DNA of 64,000 bases from Vicugna pacos (GCF_048564905.1 NC_132989.1:15705257-15769256), one strand, 5' to 3'. Numbered from the stretch's first letter, positions 22,007-33,906 are shown. Program-made: numbers and translations. The notes: a model not told the origin generated them from the letters alone.

Positions 22007-23645
22007 AATATGGGAACATGCAAGAATATCTGCCATAGGGCTCACCACCTGACACCCAACAGCTTTGATTTTACTGTCAGGCCCTCTGCCTTACTTTCGA
22101 GCTTCTTGGGCCAGCCAGATGGTTGGTGGTGGGGTGGAGTGGGATGAGGGGGTAAGTTGAGTCAGCATTGCATCTTCTACTCACCAAGGTTATGTACACA
22201 TCAGTATATCTTATTTTCTCTTAGTAGCTTGTTGGTTGTCAAAACACCCTAGACTCTAGAGTATTCTTCTCCAGGAAGGAAATGAAGTGACCTAGTTCAC
22301 TACCAAGTAAGACAGATGTGGTTTTGTTCTCACCACAAACCATAAAATCCCCAGGCGGGGAGGAGTGTTGAAGATGAGTTTGACCTCCCATGCAGAGTCC
22401 TTTCAGCCTCATTCCAGGGAGACCAACAAGGGCACATGCATTCCAGAATGGTTGTGCATCTTGTATTTGAAGAAGGCTTGCTTGGCCCTGGGACCCATGC
22501 CATGAACCATTCCCCGTTTGTCTCAGGTTACAGACCCTCTCCCTTTTCCCCACTGACCTATTACTCTCTCTGGCCAGATGCCAATGTCTGTCCCCCTGAG
22601 TATGGTTGCTATAACTGGTATATGCCAGTGGGCAGAGAGTACAGAAGGTCATTACTGTACTACATGTAACTATTTTAACGTTGCATTAAGGTTTTTCTTC
22701 TTTCCAGCAGCTGTGTCTCACCATTGGCTCACATTGAGCTTATGATCAGTTGAGACCTCTTCTCACATGAGTTTCTGTTTGATTGGATCTTTCTCAATTG
22801 TTACAAATATAAATACACACATAAGTACATATATATATATGTGTGTGTGTGTGTGTGTATGTATTTAGGTGAAGGGCATAATAACTATCCATTTTACATT
22901 TCACTGGGAAATTTGTTAAAATTTTCTGATACTGTGCACTTTGGTTTACCTGTAAATCTGGTAAATTTGCCTTTAACCAGGTCAATTATAAAAATGTTTA
23001 GCACATCTCCAAAGACAAGGATAAAACTATTTTTTTAAATGAGAAAAACATTGTTCTATATCATTGCAGTGAATACATCCTGTATGCAAATTACTCTGCT
23101 GAAATAGTCTTTAAACATGTCTGAAAATCCGATTTAAAAAATGTGGTGACTATATCCCCTGGAATCATGCTGATGCTGTGTTTCATGATCCACAGAGAGT
23201 GAGTGAAATGGTGTTTGGATGTGGTCTCTGTTTAAGCAGGTTTTATTATACGTATATAGCAGCCAAAGATGAATCACTTACCCTCTTTACCCTAATCCTC
23301 CCCCACATTTAGTGGTCTGCCTGGCTCCTGGCTCCTTGCATCTAATCTAAATAAAGAACCAAGAAGGACTTACAACACTGTGGAAAACCCTGTAACATGT
23401 TTTCTCAGCTTTCAGGTATATTACTTCCTTATCCAACCGTGTTAATGCTTTGAAACCTAATATTGCTTTTATCCTTTTCTTATTTGCTCTTTCATAATTT
23501 TAAGATGTCTTTGTATTGTGTCTGTATGTGTGTGTGTGTTTGCTTGTGCTTTGTTAAGTAAAATGTAACTCATTTGACAAGTTTATCTGGGGAAGGAAGT
23601 ATATAGAGGTAGAGAGTTTCGGAAATAGAGGGAGAAACAGTTCAC
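22007..23645. other. Intergenic, mostly non-repetitive
   Basis: No gene and no named repeat seen except the TA/TG microsatellite at 22829. About 22870-23560 is AT-rich and complex. The open frame on the minus strand at 22239-22652 has no recognisable protein character. Confidence 0.4.
22829..22862. repeat. (TA)n(TG)n microsatellite
   Basis: ATATATATAT followed by an uninterrupted TG run to about 22859. Confidence 0.9.
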
Positions 23646-23651
23646 CACGGG

Positions 23652-23775
23652 GTGAAGAGACCTGGATTTTAGTCTTAAATTTGACATTAAATTGCAATAT
23701 GACTTTGGGCAAGTCACTTAACCTCTGTACACTTCACATGTCTGATCTCTAATATAGAAAGTGTGACTTCCTCTG
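23652..23775 (+). mobile_element. MIR SINE
   Basis: 'gacctggattttagtcttaa', 'atatgactttgggcaagtca', 'cttaacctctgtacacttca': sense MIR core. Confidence 0.7.
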
Positions 23776-23849
23776 GGTTCCTTTTCAGCAATGTTATTTC
23801 CATGCCCTATGAGCAGGAAGAGAGACTTGTATCTGGGAGATGAAATCAT

Positions 23850-23995
23850 TTATTTTTATGGCCCAATTTTATTCTCTTGTTTTTACAGGTGAGTAAACTG
23901 AGAAGCAGAAAATTAAATTTTCTCCTAACCACAAAGGTAGTTGTGATAAAGATCGCAGTACCCTGGATCTCATGACTCATAGACTTAGCTGCAGA
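23850..23995 (-). mobile_element. MIR fragment
   Basis: 'ttttacaggtgagtaaactg' then 'aaccacaaaggtagt' and 'accctggatctcatgact': antisense MIR, facing the sense copy at 23652. Confidence 0.5.
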
Positions 23996-24024
23996 AATGT
24001 AATTCATTCAGGGTGACTTTCACA

Positions 24025-24110
24025 GTTGTATGCATGTGTGCATGCATGTGTATATGTGTGCATGCATGGATGTATGCATGTATGCACGTGCAATGCACAC
24101 ATGCATTTAT
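24025..24110. repeat. GCATGTGT-type purine/pyrimidine alternating repeat
   Basis: Irregular units GTGTGCATGCATG, TGTATGCATG and GCACGTGCAATGCACAC with strict purine-pyrimidine alternation over long runs, as in Z-DNA-prone sequence. Confidence 0.75.
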
Positions 24111-24615
24111 CACCATATGTGACACCTGAACAGCCACTTATCAGTTTTTTTCTAAAGGGATTTACTTCCTTTACTCATACAAATTAATTTTATAAAGGAT
24201 GACTGGTCCATGTAGAAAAAAAGACTTTTATTGCTTTCTATAAACTGAATTTCATAAATAAAAATAAATACAGTGGAAACAAAACAATGTGCTAAATTCA
24301 AGCTAGATCCTTTTGCTTATGCCGAGCGCCCAGCCTAGGCTTGATCTGGCATTATTTGAAAATAAAGAGATTAACAACTGGCAGGGAGTGTTGAAGACAG
24401 ACTAATACTGTTGCTCTTGAGCAATCAGGGAAACAGAGCAAGCAACCTGAACGACAGACCTCCTCACAATGAGAGTCAGTGCTGTTCAGTGCCAAGTCTG
24501 GGCGCACTCTTCCCACTTCAGGGAAGTGGGGACTCAGTTGTATAAGAGGGAAGGGACAGATATAAATATGATCCAGGATGGGAAGCATTGTGAGGGGAGC
24601 TAATTACGGGGTGTA
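24111..24615. other. Intergenic stretch without recognised features
   Basis: AT-rich first half. I recognise no named repeat or gene. Confidence 0.4.
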
Positions 24616-24617
24616 GT

Positions 24618-25055
24618 GAGAACTCAGGGGACATAACCCAGGCACAGGAGCGAGGACATTAGGGTGGGCTCCCTGGAGGAAGTGACATTTAAACTGAATC
24701 CTGAGAGAGAGAGAGAGATCTGCTTAATTCTAATGGCAGCCTAGGGGATTGACAGACAAGGAATATGTCAAGAGGGCCTGGTGTTTTCTGACAGCCGCAG
24801 TGAGTTGAACAAAGCTGGAGCAGAGTCAGGGAGGGAGGGAAGGGAAGTGAGAGAAAACGCTGGAGAGAGGAGCTGGAAACAGACACTGAGGGTAAGGGGG
24901 TGCCTTGAAAAGGTTATAAGCAGGAGGGAGAGGCAGGGTCAGATCTGTGCTTTGGAAAGATGAATCTGGAAGCAGCATGAAATTGGATTACAGGGCAGCA
25001 GGAGGGAAAGTGGGAGACCCATTAGGACGTGGCTATTGCAACAATACACTCCAGC
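24618..25055 (-). mobile_element. L2 LINE, ORF2 3' region
   Basis: 'gaggaagtgacatttaaact', 'ggtcagatctgtgctttgga', 'aagtgggagacccattagga', 'cgtggctattgcaacaata' match the antisense L2 body. A GA run lies at 24704-24718. Confidence 0.7.
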
Positions 25056-25334
25056 TTTTATTTAAATTTCACCAGTTTTCCCAGTAAAGTCCTTCTTTTT
25101 TTTTGAGCCAAGATCCCAGAGTACCACACTGCATTTAGCTGTCATGTTTCCCTAGACATCTCTGGTCTGTGATAGTTTCTCAGTCTTTCCTTGTTTTTCA
25201 TGATCTTGACTTCCTTCCCTTTTAATAGTTGCCCCCATTGAGATGTGTGGACAGGGAAAGGAAGGAAGAATAAATTCAAGGATATGAGCTCTATACTCAC
25301 CAGGCAGCAGTTCCTGGTGGGTGCAAAGGAGTCA

Positions 25335-25500
25335 GGCATACAGGTTAGCATCTGTCTTAGTAGCTGTGTGACCTTCAGCAAGTTAATTAACTTCTCTGAG
25401 TCCAGTGTTGTCAGGATTATATCAGACAGCACATGTAAAAGTTCTGAGCACACCCAGTGCCTGGCACATAGTGTAAATGCTAGATGATCTGATAGATTTG
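25335..25500 (+). mobile_element. MIR SINE
   Basis: 'tagctgtgtgaccttcagca', 'agttaattaacttctctgag', 'cccagtgcctggcacatagt': sense MIR. Confidence 0.75.
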
Positions 25501-26620
25501 TTTACTTTCTTTGTTTCATAGACAAGAAAATGGTTGAGGCACATCTATCTTTGGGGACAAATCTTTACCCAAAGAAGAAAGAACAAATGAGTCTGTTTTT
25601 AAAGTGAATTAATTAAATGGCTTATGTTCTAAGGAATGCCTACTATGACCCCACCCTTTATTTATTTTAAAGTTAAGATTTAATCTTAGCTTTTTTTCAT
25701 ACTCAATTTTATTTACCACTTTGCAATTCAGTCACGTTTTGTTTCTTTCTTGGTGTAAGCCTTGAAGTTCAAAAGTGCAACCCCAGACTTAGCAGTTGCT
25801 GGGAATGCTGGTCCTGCATTCAAGGACACCCTGGGTCTGAAGCTGGGTGAGTGACTGGCAAGTTACTCTACACTCTTCAGCCTCAGTTTTGACTCTTCTT
25901 GGAGTTTTACTTGAGACCTCAAGTGCGGATGACTAGGTATAAGCCCTCAATTCATGGTAGCTCTCATACTGAAGCAGAACTAAGTGGAGTCTTAGGAAGC
26001 ATATCTGGTTCTGGGCTCCACGTACGAAGACAGGGATGTGTGTTAGGGGTGCAGTTCTCTTGGGGCTTTTACCTCTTGGTAAGACCTCTTAATGAGGCCT
26101 ACCTCTTGGGTGGGACAGCATAGATTTTTTTCCAGTCTGCATCCTTCTGCTCCCCCAACCCTAGTCAGTTATTTCAGAACTCAGGTGTGTTAGAGGATGG
26201 AGGCTGCTGGCAGTCCAGGCTCTGAGAACATGCAGTCAATTTACCTTCCTCTAAGGGGTATAGTCTGTCCAGAGAAGCAGAGACAGATGGCTGCTAGAGG
26301 CTGGGGAGGCTCTGCCCAGCTGTGACATGTGATGGGCTGAGGTGGGGCCATGTGTGGCTGAGGCTCAGTCACAGGGCCGCTCAGCTCAGTTTCCCAGGAG
26401 ACTGGGCAAGGGAAGCACACTGTGCTTTCAAAATTATTTCAAAAGTGAGAACTCCAGCTCCCACTTCTAGTGCTGCCTTGGACTCACTGCCCAGGGCATC
26501 ACAATAGCTCAAGGGGTGCATTCCCCCAGGTGAGCTTGTAGACAGGGTACAGGGAGGATGACTGCAGTTACATGGGTAAGAAGCAAGGCTTCTGCCACTG
26601 TATGGCAGAAATCAAGAGCT
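25501..26620. other. Intergenic stretch without recognised features
   Basis: I see nothing I can name. The right half is moderately GC-rich (about 26150-26560). Confidence 0.4.
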
Positions 26621-26634
26621 CCACCAGGGGGCAG
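26621..26634 (+). promoter_or_regulatory. CTCF core motif match
   Basis: CCACCAGGGGGCAG matches all 14 positions of the degenerate core CCASYAGRKGGCRS. It lies in non-repetitive sequence about 6 kb past the gene. Binding depends on cell type and methylation and cannot be seen here. Confidence 0.5.
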
Positions 26635-26701
26635 TAATGCCTCTCCTAAATAGCAGATAATTACCAAAGGATGTGTTTAAGAGCTCTGGGTCAGCCTACA
26701 G

Positions 26702-26983
26702 CAGTGGCTTTCAATTTTTTTTTTTCTTCCTGTGACACACAATAAGGGATGCATTTTATGTTGTATCCCAGTATGCATACACACACACACACACACACAC
26801 ACATAAACGTATACATATGTTTGACAAAATACCACTTAGTGCTTACGACATGAAACGCACTTTGAACCATTTTATTCCATCCTATTCATTATTAAAAACA
26901 TTCTATTCTAATTTATAAACATCTAGCCTATGACCTACTAAATTGATTTCCAGATTCACTATCCTGCAGTTTGAAAAGTGCTG
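26702..26983 (+). mobile_element. hAT-type DNA transposon remnant
   Basis: Starts CAGTGGCTTTCAATTTTT and ends CAGTTTGAAAAGTGCTG, imperfect inverted termini. 'gacctactaaattgatttcc' near the right end recalls a Charlie-group MITE. It contains a CA microsatellite. Flanks share only GCCT, so the duplication is not convincing. Confidence 0.55.
26777..26804. repeat. (CA)n microsatellite
   Basis: Thirteen or more CA units without interruption, inside the hAT remnant. Confidence 0.9.
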
Positions 26984-27094
26984 GCCTTGGAGGGGCTCTC
27001 TGAAAAGGCACAGGAGGGCTCTGGCCTTTGTTCTTTCTTATATATCATTTGATGGGCAATTTTATTGGAACCAGAGAATGTATACCTATCAAAA

Positions 27095-27325
27095 TAAAAA
27101 TAATGGTTGACATTTTTGAATGAATATTACATATGAGGCCCTGTGAAAGACCTTTCTGTGAACTCTCTCATGTAATCCAATAATGTTTGGAGGAAGATAC
27201 TATTATTGTTATCTCCACTGAGGTTCAGCAAGTGGACATGGCTCACGTCCACAGTTAGTAAGTGGCTGAAGCGAGATTTGAACTCATGTCTTCCTGATGC
27301 TGGAAGCAGACTGTGAAGCCATTAT
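27095..27325 (-). mobile_element. MIR SINE
   Basis: 'aaaataatggttgacatttt', 'actattattgttatctccac', 'cacagttagtaagtggctga', 'gcgagatttgaactcatgt': antisense MIR. Confidence 0.8.
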
Positions 27326-28722
27326 GTGATTTTGTGGATCTGTGTCAGGTGACACATCTCTGGGACAGGTACCATCACTAATGTGGTCATGAATAGAAGC
27401 AGGTTAAAACTTGTTTTAGCAGCCTGAAATATTAGGCTGAAATCAATGTGGTGGTTCTGGCAGGTCAAAAACTTAATTATTCTAGAACAGAATTGGAGAG
27501 AACTGATTTTTCTAGGAGGTCTTGAGAAAAATATGGAGGTTATCACTGACCACAGTCAGATGACAGTCTAGAAGAAAGGATAAATCATCTTTCCCAAATG
27601 GAAAATGAAAGGAGGAATAGAAAGTTTATAATGGCAAAGTGGTGATAGGTCAAAGCAAATTACAAATTAGATTTTAAAGCTTCCAGGGGGAGCACAGGGT
27701 GAATTTGCAGGAGATCCATCCCTAAACTGATAGCAGAAGACTGCGGACACCTGAGGCAGCCAGGTGGATGGCGCCTTGTGGGTCTCACTCATCATGGTAC
27801 CTGTGGCTTGAATGGCAGCAGCAGAAAGGACATCACAGATGTGAGAGAATCACTTACTTTTGATATCCTGGGGAAGCTGGTGGGGATACCATCTTCCTCC
27901 AAATGTGTCTTGTGAAACAAACAGGCAGGGAGAAGCCCATGCTCATGTTGAGATGTTTGAATTCTTATGCATAAACAGGGTTAGAAACAGGGTTGTTTTT
28001 TTTTTTTTGTAAACTGATTCACAATATTTAAGAATGCTTATCTATTCTCTTAACCTGTTTTATTTTATTTGGAATTGCTAATTTGTACCTACTGCAAATT
28101 CTATGAAAATAATTTTTAAAATAGGCAATCTCTTCATTTCTAACCTTTGTTTCTAACCTTTCAGATCTAGAGTATGATATTTAAACATGATGTGTATGAC
28201 TCTCAACTACTTTACCTTTCTGGCCTAGGCCAAATGTTATGTGTGAAGTTGACATTTTTGTTCTTGAACTTGCTTGTAAACTGAGACCTTCGTTGTTTGT
28301 TCATCTGGGGAAGTATTGGACATCTGCTTCATAGAGATGCTCATAGGAACATCCCTGACGTCTCTGCGCATTGTCCCAGACAGCAGTGACACCAGCTACA
28401 TCTGCTTTCCTCCCCAGGGCACTGCCAAGGGCCAGGCTGAAGTAACAGCTGCATGGTAACCCCAGTGACCAAACAGATACTTATTCATGAAACAAACAAA
28501 ACGGACTTCTGTCTGTCCTAGAACATGTAGCTTTGGGACTCTAGTGGGTGGAGGGAAGGATAGCCAAACAGAAGGATGACTTGGAGGGTTTGCAATTTTG
28601 GTTGTTTAAAGTCCTAAGGGATTATGACAGTCTGACCCTCTCCCAAGTCCTGTAGCATTCTTTTCTTTTCTTTCCTGTTATATAAAGTTTGTCTTTCTCT
28701 CTATTTCTTCTTGTATCCTTAG
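27326..28722. other. Intergenic stretch without recognised features
   Basis: A T13 run at 27996-28008. Otherwise I see nothing I can name. Confidence 0.4.
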
Positions 28723-28724
28723 AT

Positions 28725-28985
28725 TAGCTTCTTCTTCTTACATGTGCTTGTAGATCCCTGTATTTTTCCTTCAGGGCACTTATCACAGTTTGTAATTATA
28801 TTGTCTGTGTGGCTTTAAAAAAAATTCCTGTGCACCACCTAGATCAAAAGTTTCTTAAGAGTGGGGACCTTGTCTGGGTCACTCACCTTCCTATTTCCTG
28901 AATTGTTACCAATATCTGACACATGGTAGAATCTCAGTAAAGGTTTGGTGAATGGGTTAATAAAAATGAATGAATGAAACTTTGG
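28725..28985 (+). mobile_element. L2 LINE 3' end
   Basis: 'cttcagggcacttatcacag', 'gtggggaccttgtctgggtc', 'gacacatggtagaatctcag', then (GAAT)n near 28970: sense L2 3' end. Confidence 0.75.
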
Positions 28986-29194
28986 ATTCAGGTCGTGGCC
29001 CCTTCGTATCATTTGTGAGGGGGAGAAAGTATTAAAACCACAATCTACCTGCTTTTTGCTCATGAGTAACATAGGGGATTAGGTGATAGGTAAGAGTATT
29101 GAGAATAATAAGCATAATTTTCATTTGTTTAGAATGAATTGCTGTAGATGGGCTGACCTCTTCCCAGCTTTCAGAGAGGAAGCAGTTATGACCA

Positions 29195-29425
29195 GGCATA
29201 ATCATGGTCTTTAACTGAGCACCTGCCCTCTTTACTAGGCACTGTGCTTAGTAATTCACCTGCAGTATATGACTGGATCCTCCAAATTACCCTACAAAGA
29301 AGGTGTTATTTTCCCTACTTTCCAATGAAGGAATCAGGGCTCAGAGTAGTTAAGACACTTATAGAGATGCAAAACCAGTTCTGTCTGACCTGAAAATCAG
29401 TGCTTTTAATAACTATGTAATTCTG
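29195..29425 (-). mobile_element. MIR SINE
   Basis: 'aactgagcacctgccctctt', 'aggcactgtgcttagtaatt', 'ctactttccaatgaaggaat': antisense MIR. Confidence 0.7.
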
Positions 29426-30003
29426 GTTTCACATTTCCTCTTTAGAACTTAGGATCTTGAAGAGAATGATTTGCCTGGTGAACATTTGATGGTTACCCTT
29501 TGTCTTAAGGAGGGGAACGACCAGAAAAGCTCGGAGCAAGAAACCTGATTTGTACCAGCAGTAATTTACCAATCATCACAGGAAATCCCTTCAGGGCTGA
29601 AGGTTCTGTGGGAGAAAGTGCACCAGGGTCAGGTGATACCTTTAGGATATTTTGTGTTCTAACTGGGAAGAGATTGTTTCAGACTCACAAATCATAAATT
29701 GGGGATGTGGTGAAAAATGCAGGACGGAAGACCTAGTCTCTGCCTTTGAGTATCTGTTGGTCTTTTGGGAGGGGAGTGGATACCCACGTGCATAGGAGGG
29801 AAAGTCTGAGTCAGAGGGTAGCTCCTGTGGGACAATGGAAACAAAGATGTATCCATCCATCCATCTATCCAGCCAACCAATATCAAACACCTCACACTCC
29901 AGTGAGCAAGATCGTCACAGTCCATGAATCACGAAGCCATGGGCTCCTGGGTGGACCAGGGTCCCCCCAGGGTGAACCTCTCCATCATTCTTACCATCAC
30001 AGC
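29426..30003. other. Intergenic stretch; short ATCC repeat
   Basis: Contains ATCCATCCATCCATCTATCC at 29850-29870. No gene is supported, although open frames overlap on both strands. Confidence 0.45.
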
Positions 30004-30004
30004 T

Positions 30005-30240
30005 GAGATTTGAGCACTTAAACTCCAGATACTGTGCTTCAGGTGTGCTTCCATTATATCACTGGCTCCTCTTATGCAGTCTCACCCCACCCAGGAAGTA
30101 ACTGTGTACTATAATTGTTCAAATAGGACGCATGAGAGAACAGGTCTAGGGAGGTTAAATGAGAGGTTAGCTTACCCAAAGTCCTGCAGATGCGAAGTGG
30201 CAGAGTGAGGAGACCAGTCTAAGCCTAGTCCGTATTACGA
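30005..30240 (-). mobile_element. MIR SINE
   Basis: 'gagatttgagcacttaaact', 'ctagggaggttaaatgagag', 'cctgcagatgcgaagtggca': antisense MIR, diverged. Confidence 0.6.
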
Positions 30241-30411
30241 GTACTGCGTCGGGATACAAATCTAAGCCTCGTCCATACTGCAGTTATTTCATAAAACTGA
30301 ATCTAGACGTTTGCTTAATGTCATGGAGCTTCAGATGGATTGATCTTATTTCATCCGAACATCCTACCCAGAATGAATTGTGGTACCATTGAAAACCTGC
30401 ATTGTTTTATC

Positions 30412-30600
30412 AAAGGTAGGACCTCAGAGAAGTTTTTAAAGCTCTTGGTAAAATTAGGGTGATAACAGTATTTCTCTTGCAGGATTCTTGTAGAGATTAA
30501 ATGAGTTAATATACATAAAGTGCTTCGACTGGTACCTGGTACATGTTGTATAAGTGGTGGCTGTGATTGCTGTGGTTCTATTGACAGGCATTTGAGAAGA
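30412..30600 (+). mobile_element. MIR SINE 3' half
   Basis: 'gtagagattaaatgagttaa', 'catgttgtataagtggtggc': sense MIR 3' part, opposed to the copy at 30005. Confidence 0.6.
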
Positions 30601-30704
30601 GTGTTTTATGTGAAGAAGATAATGAATTCAGCTTGGAACATGTGGCGTGCTTTTATTTTGCATCCAACTGGATGTGAAACCAGTTTAATGTCCATACTGT
30701 CCAC

Positions 30705-30842
30705 TTGACGTTATGGGCCATGAGGTCAGAGATTGGGTCATCCCTGTACCCACAGCACGAGGATAGTGCCTGACCCACACAAGGTATTCAATATTGATTT
30801 ATTGGATAAATGAATGAATGAATAAATGAATGCATGGTTGAC
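30705..30842 (+). mobile_element. L2 LINE 3' end
   Basis: 'cccacagcacgaggatagtg', 'caatattgatttattggata' and the terminal (AATG)n run: sense L2 3' end. Confidence 0.75.
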
Positions 30843-31479
30843 ACTGTTTAGGGTATAAATTATACATGGATAAAACAGTGAAATAAATATGTCCCCTGAA
30901 GGACACCAGCAGATACGAAATAGAGAGGTATGAGAGTGAGTGTGGTCTTCCTGCAGAGACTCCAAATAATGTATGGCCCCCAGGGAGAAGAGGGGTGATT
31001 CTTTTTCCAGTTCTTACATGAGCTGTCATTTCAGGGCCCTGAGATGTCCTAGGCCAGGGAGTCACAGTGTCCTGGAGTTCTCTGCCAGCTAAACTATGTT
31101 GCCAGTCCCCTTTACAAGAAAGTAAAGGACCTTTCTTCCTGTCCTTTGGCTTCAAACTGGGGTCAAAAGCCTTAGGCTGATGTGAAAATAAATAAAGACC
31201 CTGAGCAGACAAAGGCCATTCTGCTGCCAGCCCTCACTATAAACACTGCCCTTCCTTTCCTCTAGTCTGGAGCTTCCAGGTACTTCCCTGGGCCCATCAT
31301 GACCTCACTTGGCCTAACGGCCTGGTGGTTGCAGCAGATCCTGGTGGTCTTGTGGGATGAGAAGGGGGGCTTCTGAGAGAAATCAGAGGTAAGTGACAGC
31401 CGACTTTCTGAAAAAGAAAATGTGCGTGTGTGTATGCATACTAAAGGTTGTCATACATCTTGCTTTTATAAAGGATGTA
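30843..31479. other. Intergenic stretch without recognised features
   Basis: A TTCCTTTCCTCTAG segment at about 31251-31265 looks like a splice acceptor but no supported exon follows. Confidence 0.4.
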
Positions 31480-32255
31480 TGGCACACAATTTACAAATAG
31501 CAATAAAATATCAATGATTGTACTGTAAATTTCATATAACCAATTGATTCCCAGACAATACATTCAGTGATTTATGTGGAACCTTTGTATCTAGAGCCAA
31601 CCATGGTTGCAATTGGATAACAAGATTAGTTTTGACACGAATACTCATTGATATTTTCATTAACAAGTAAGACAAAAGTGAAATAACAAAGAGGTTGGAA
31701 ATCACTCATTTGTCAACAGTGTGAGTGGCTTTTTTTTTCCTGAATTCAAAAGGCTGTTGCCTCATTTTTTGTGCTCATTACCATGGAACAGGTGTAGACT
31801 TAATAGACATGGTTTTAAGTATAATACACATTATTAGCATCACTTTCTTAACTCTAGACAATCAGCAAAGCCATAAGTGAGGTCTTGGTTTGTAGCATTT
31901 GCAAATTTCTGTCGTATAAATACTCCAGCCTTGCTGATTTCAGGCTGCTAATGTGATGTCACTGAATATGGGTGGGGAGAGATGTGCACATCACCACAGA
32001 GTATTTCTCCCACACAGATTTGATGAGCGTGAACAGCCTCAGTAGCAAAATCTACCAACCTAGTTAGGAAGTGATGAGTTTTAAACATTACCTCTTTTTA
32101 AGATGATATATTTAATTATAAGTTTATATTCTTTATGTAATTTGACTTTTAACAATGGCTGTGCTTAACAACCAGCTCACCAAATTCCTGAAACTTAACA
32201 ATTGGCTCTCAGGAGTGGGTTTGAGCCAGCTCTGGCATGCCACTGACCCCAGCCT
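31480..32255 (-). mobile_element. Probable ancient DNA-transposon or other repeat, unnamed
   Basis: Read on the minus strand it opens with 'cagtggcatgccagagctgg' and has 'gctggttgttaagcacagcc', which I associate with an old mammalian interspersed element but cannot name. The body is AT-rich with no open frame. Confidence 0.3.
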
Positions 32256-32559
32256 TGTCAAAGAAGATAAGGTCAAGATAAGGGTGAGTGGTCACGAGGC
32301 CCAGAGATCTGGTGCAGGAGCCAGTGCCTAGCACTAGAGATAACATGAGACAAGTAACTGCTGAGACTACAAAAATGGAAGGCAAAGAGGAGAGTGACTC
32401 TTCTTGTTCAGGAAGTAAAGAAAGTTCTCCTGGAACCCTCTTGAAGGTTTGAGAAATTCTTCACTCACCTCCCTCACCCCATAACATTTACTCCCTGGTG
32501 TAAATGTTAACTTCTTTGTTGACCTTATAGGATTAAAGCTTGCCTAGAATAATATCGTG

Positions 32560-33260
32560 TGTGCTAGTTGCTTGGCTTTTCAAGTGAGCTTTGCAAAGGC
32601 AGTGGTTATGTCAGTTTGTTTGCCTCATCAGAGCATCTCCTGCAAATGATTGCATCCTCAGTGACAAAACGCGGCTGTAAGAAGTTTTGACCTCCCTGTG
32701 TTGGCACTTCCTGTTTGACCCGTGTTTTATGTGGCAGACATTTTGACCTCTGTGCTTTGGTCCTGAGGATGCTTTGCTTCCGTGCTTATAACTACAAGCA
32801 TTTAAAGCACCAACATGGTTGAATTTTTGCCACGGAAGTATTTTTCTTAATTAAGTCTCATTAAGCCATTTTAGTATCAGGATCAGTGTTCAATAAGTTG
32901 CAGTGAAACCATTTCTACTTTTTGTCATTTCTCTTCTCATTTTATCAAAATCAGTTTTATAGAGATTCATGCCTTTCCATGTGAATTTTCACAAGGAAGG
33001 CTTAATGTATTGATTATGATTCATCTGTGTCAAATGTATCAAATTTTAGCTTCTGCCAGAGTGAATTTTCTGTTGCGGCTTTATTTCTACTGAGTCCAAT
33101 TTCCATGGTACACATTTGGTTGATGTGAACTTTGTCGGGACAGCTTGATTCTTCTGTCAGTGTTTAGTCATCAACACATTTTGCTTTGCATAGTTTTAGC
33201 TGTTGTCGGTTTTATTTTGAACTGATTACTTCAATCAAAAGAGTGAGACACGAATGCCCA
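32560..33260. other. Non-repetitive AT-rich block, candidate conserved element
   Basis: About 700 bases of complex sequence with no repeat signature. It includes TTAATTAAGTCTCATTAAGC (homeodomain-like cores) near 32850 and few CpGs. This is the kind of sequence that is often conserved, but conservation cannot be seen from one genome. Confidence 0.25.
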
Positions 33261-33514
33261 ACCACCTTAAGCATCTATGGAGGCCAGGAGTGGAGCCAGG
33301 TGAAGGCAGACTGGGCCCGATCCGGATGATATGCTTTGAGCTCAGTTTTCATCCATAGCAGACAAGCAGACAGGCAGATTAGTGGTAATTATCAATGATA
33401 AGAACCCTAAGGGAAGTGGCGAAATGCCTTTCTTTGTTAAACATGAGCTGTGCGTGTAATCCCCACAAAGGTTTCTCAACCCTGACAGGCCCTTGGTGCA
33501 TGTTGGAGGGAACT

Positions 33515-33668
33515 GAGGCTACCGTGTGGTGTAGCCACAGAGCTTGGGCTCTGGGTCAGGTGATCTGGGATCTGAACCCAGGTTTGTCGCTCCCTGCTGT
33601 GTGTACTTGGGTAAGTCCATCTCCATCGCTAGGTCTCAGTTTTACCCAATGTCAAAAGATGGGCTGGT
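33515..33668 (+). mobile_element. MIR SINE
   Basis: 'gtggtgtagccacagagctt', 'gatctgaacccaggtttgtc', 'gggtaagtccatctccatcg': sense MIR. Confidence 0.75.
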
Positions 33669-33864
33669 CTCTAAAAGTCCACAGACCTTTTTGAAAATCT
33701 GAAGATATCTGTGACATCTGCCTTCAGAATTACACACACCCTCATTTTGCATAGAACTTCACAGAGTTGATGGACCCTTTAATAACTACCTAAGGATGAG
33801 TTAAGAACACCCAGCCCAGGTGACCTGTCAGGACCTGTCCAGGGTTGACATGTCAGAACTTAGG

Positions 33865-33906
33865 TGATATATATATATATAATGCACACACATACACACA
33901 CACACT
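33865..33906. repeat. (TA)n and (CA)n microsatellite pair
   Basis: GATATATATATATATAT then ATGCACACACATACACACACACAC. Confidence 0.9.

Noticed and set aside
22239-22652. Minus-strand open frame of 137 codons downstream of SH3TC2
   Set aside because: No recognisable domain, ordinary non-coding composition, no splice or promoter context. Length is within chance for 64 kb.
30799-31212. Minus-strand open frame of 137 codons
   Set aside because: Its C-terminal part lies across an L2 3' end in antisense, so the frame is partly repeat-derived and not a gene.
31251-31395. Possible exon after a TTCCTTTCCTCTAG acceptor, followed by AGAGGTAAGTGAC at about 31385
   Set aside because: Acceptor and donor are plausible in isolation, but there is no open frame with protein character and no linked exon. 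Could be a non-coding RNA exon, which sequence alone cannot show.
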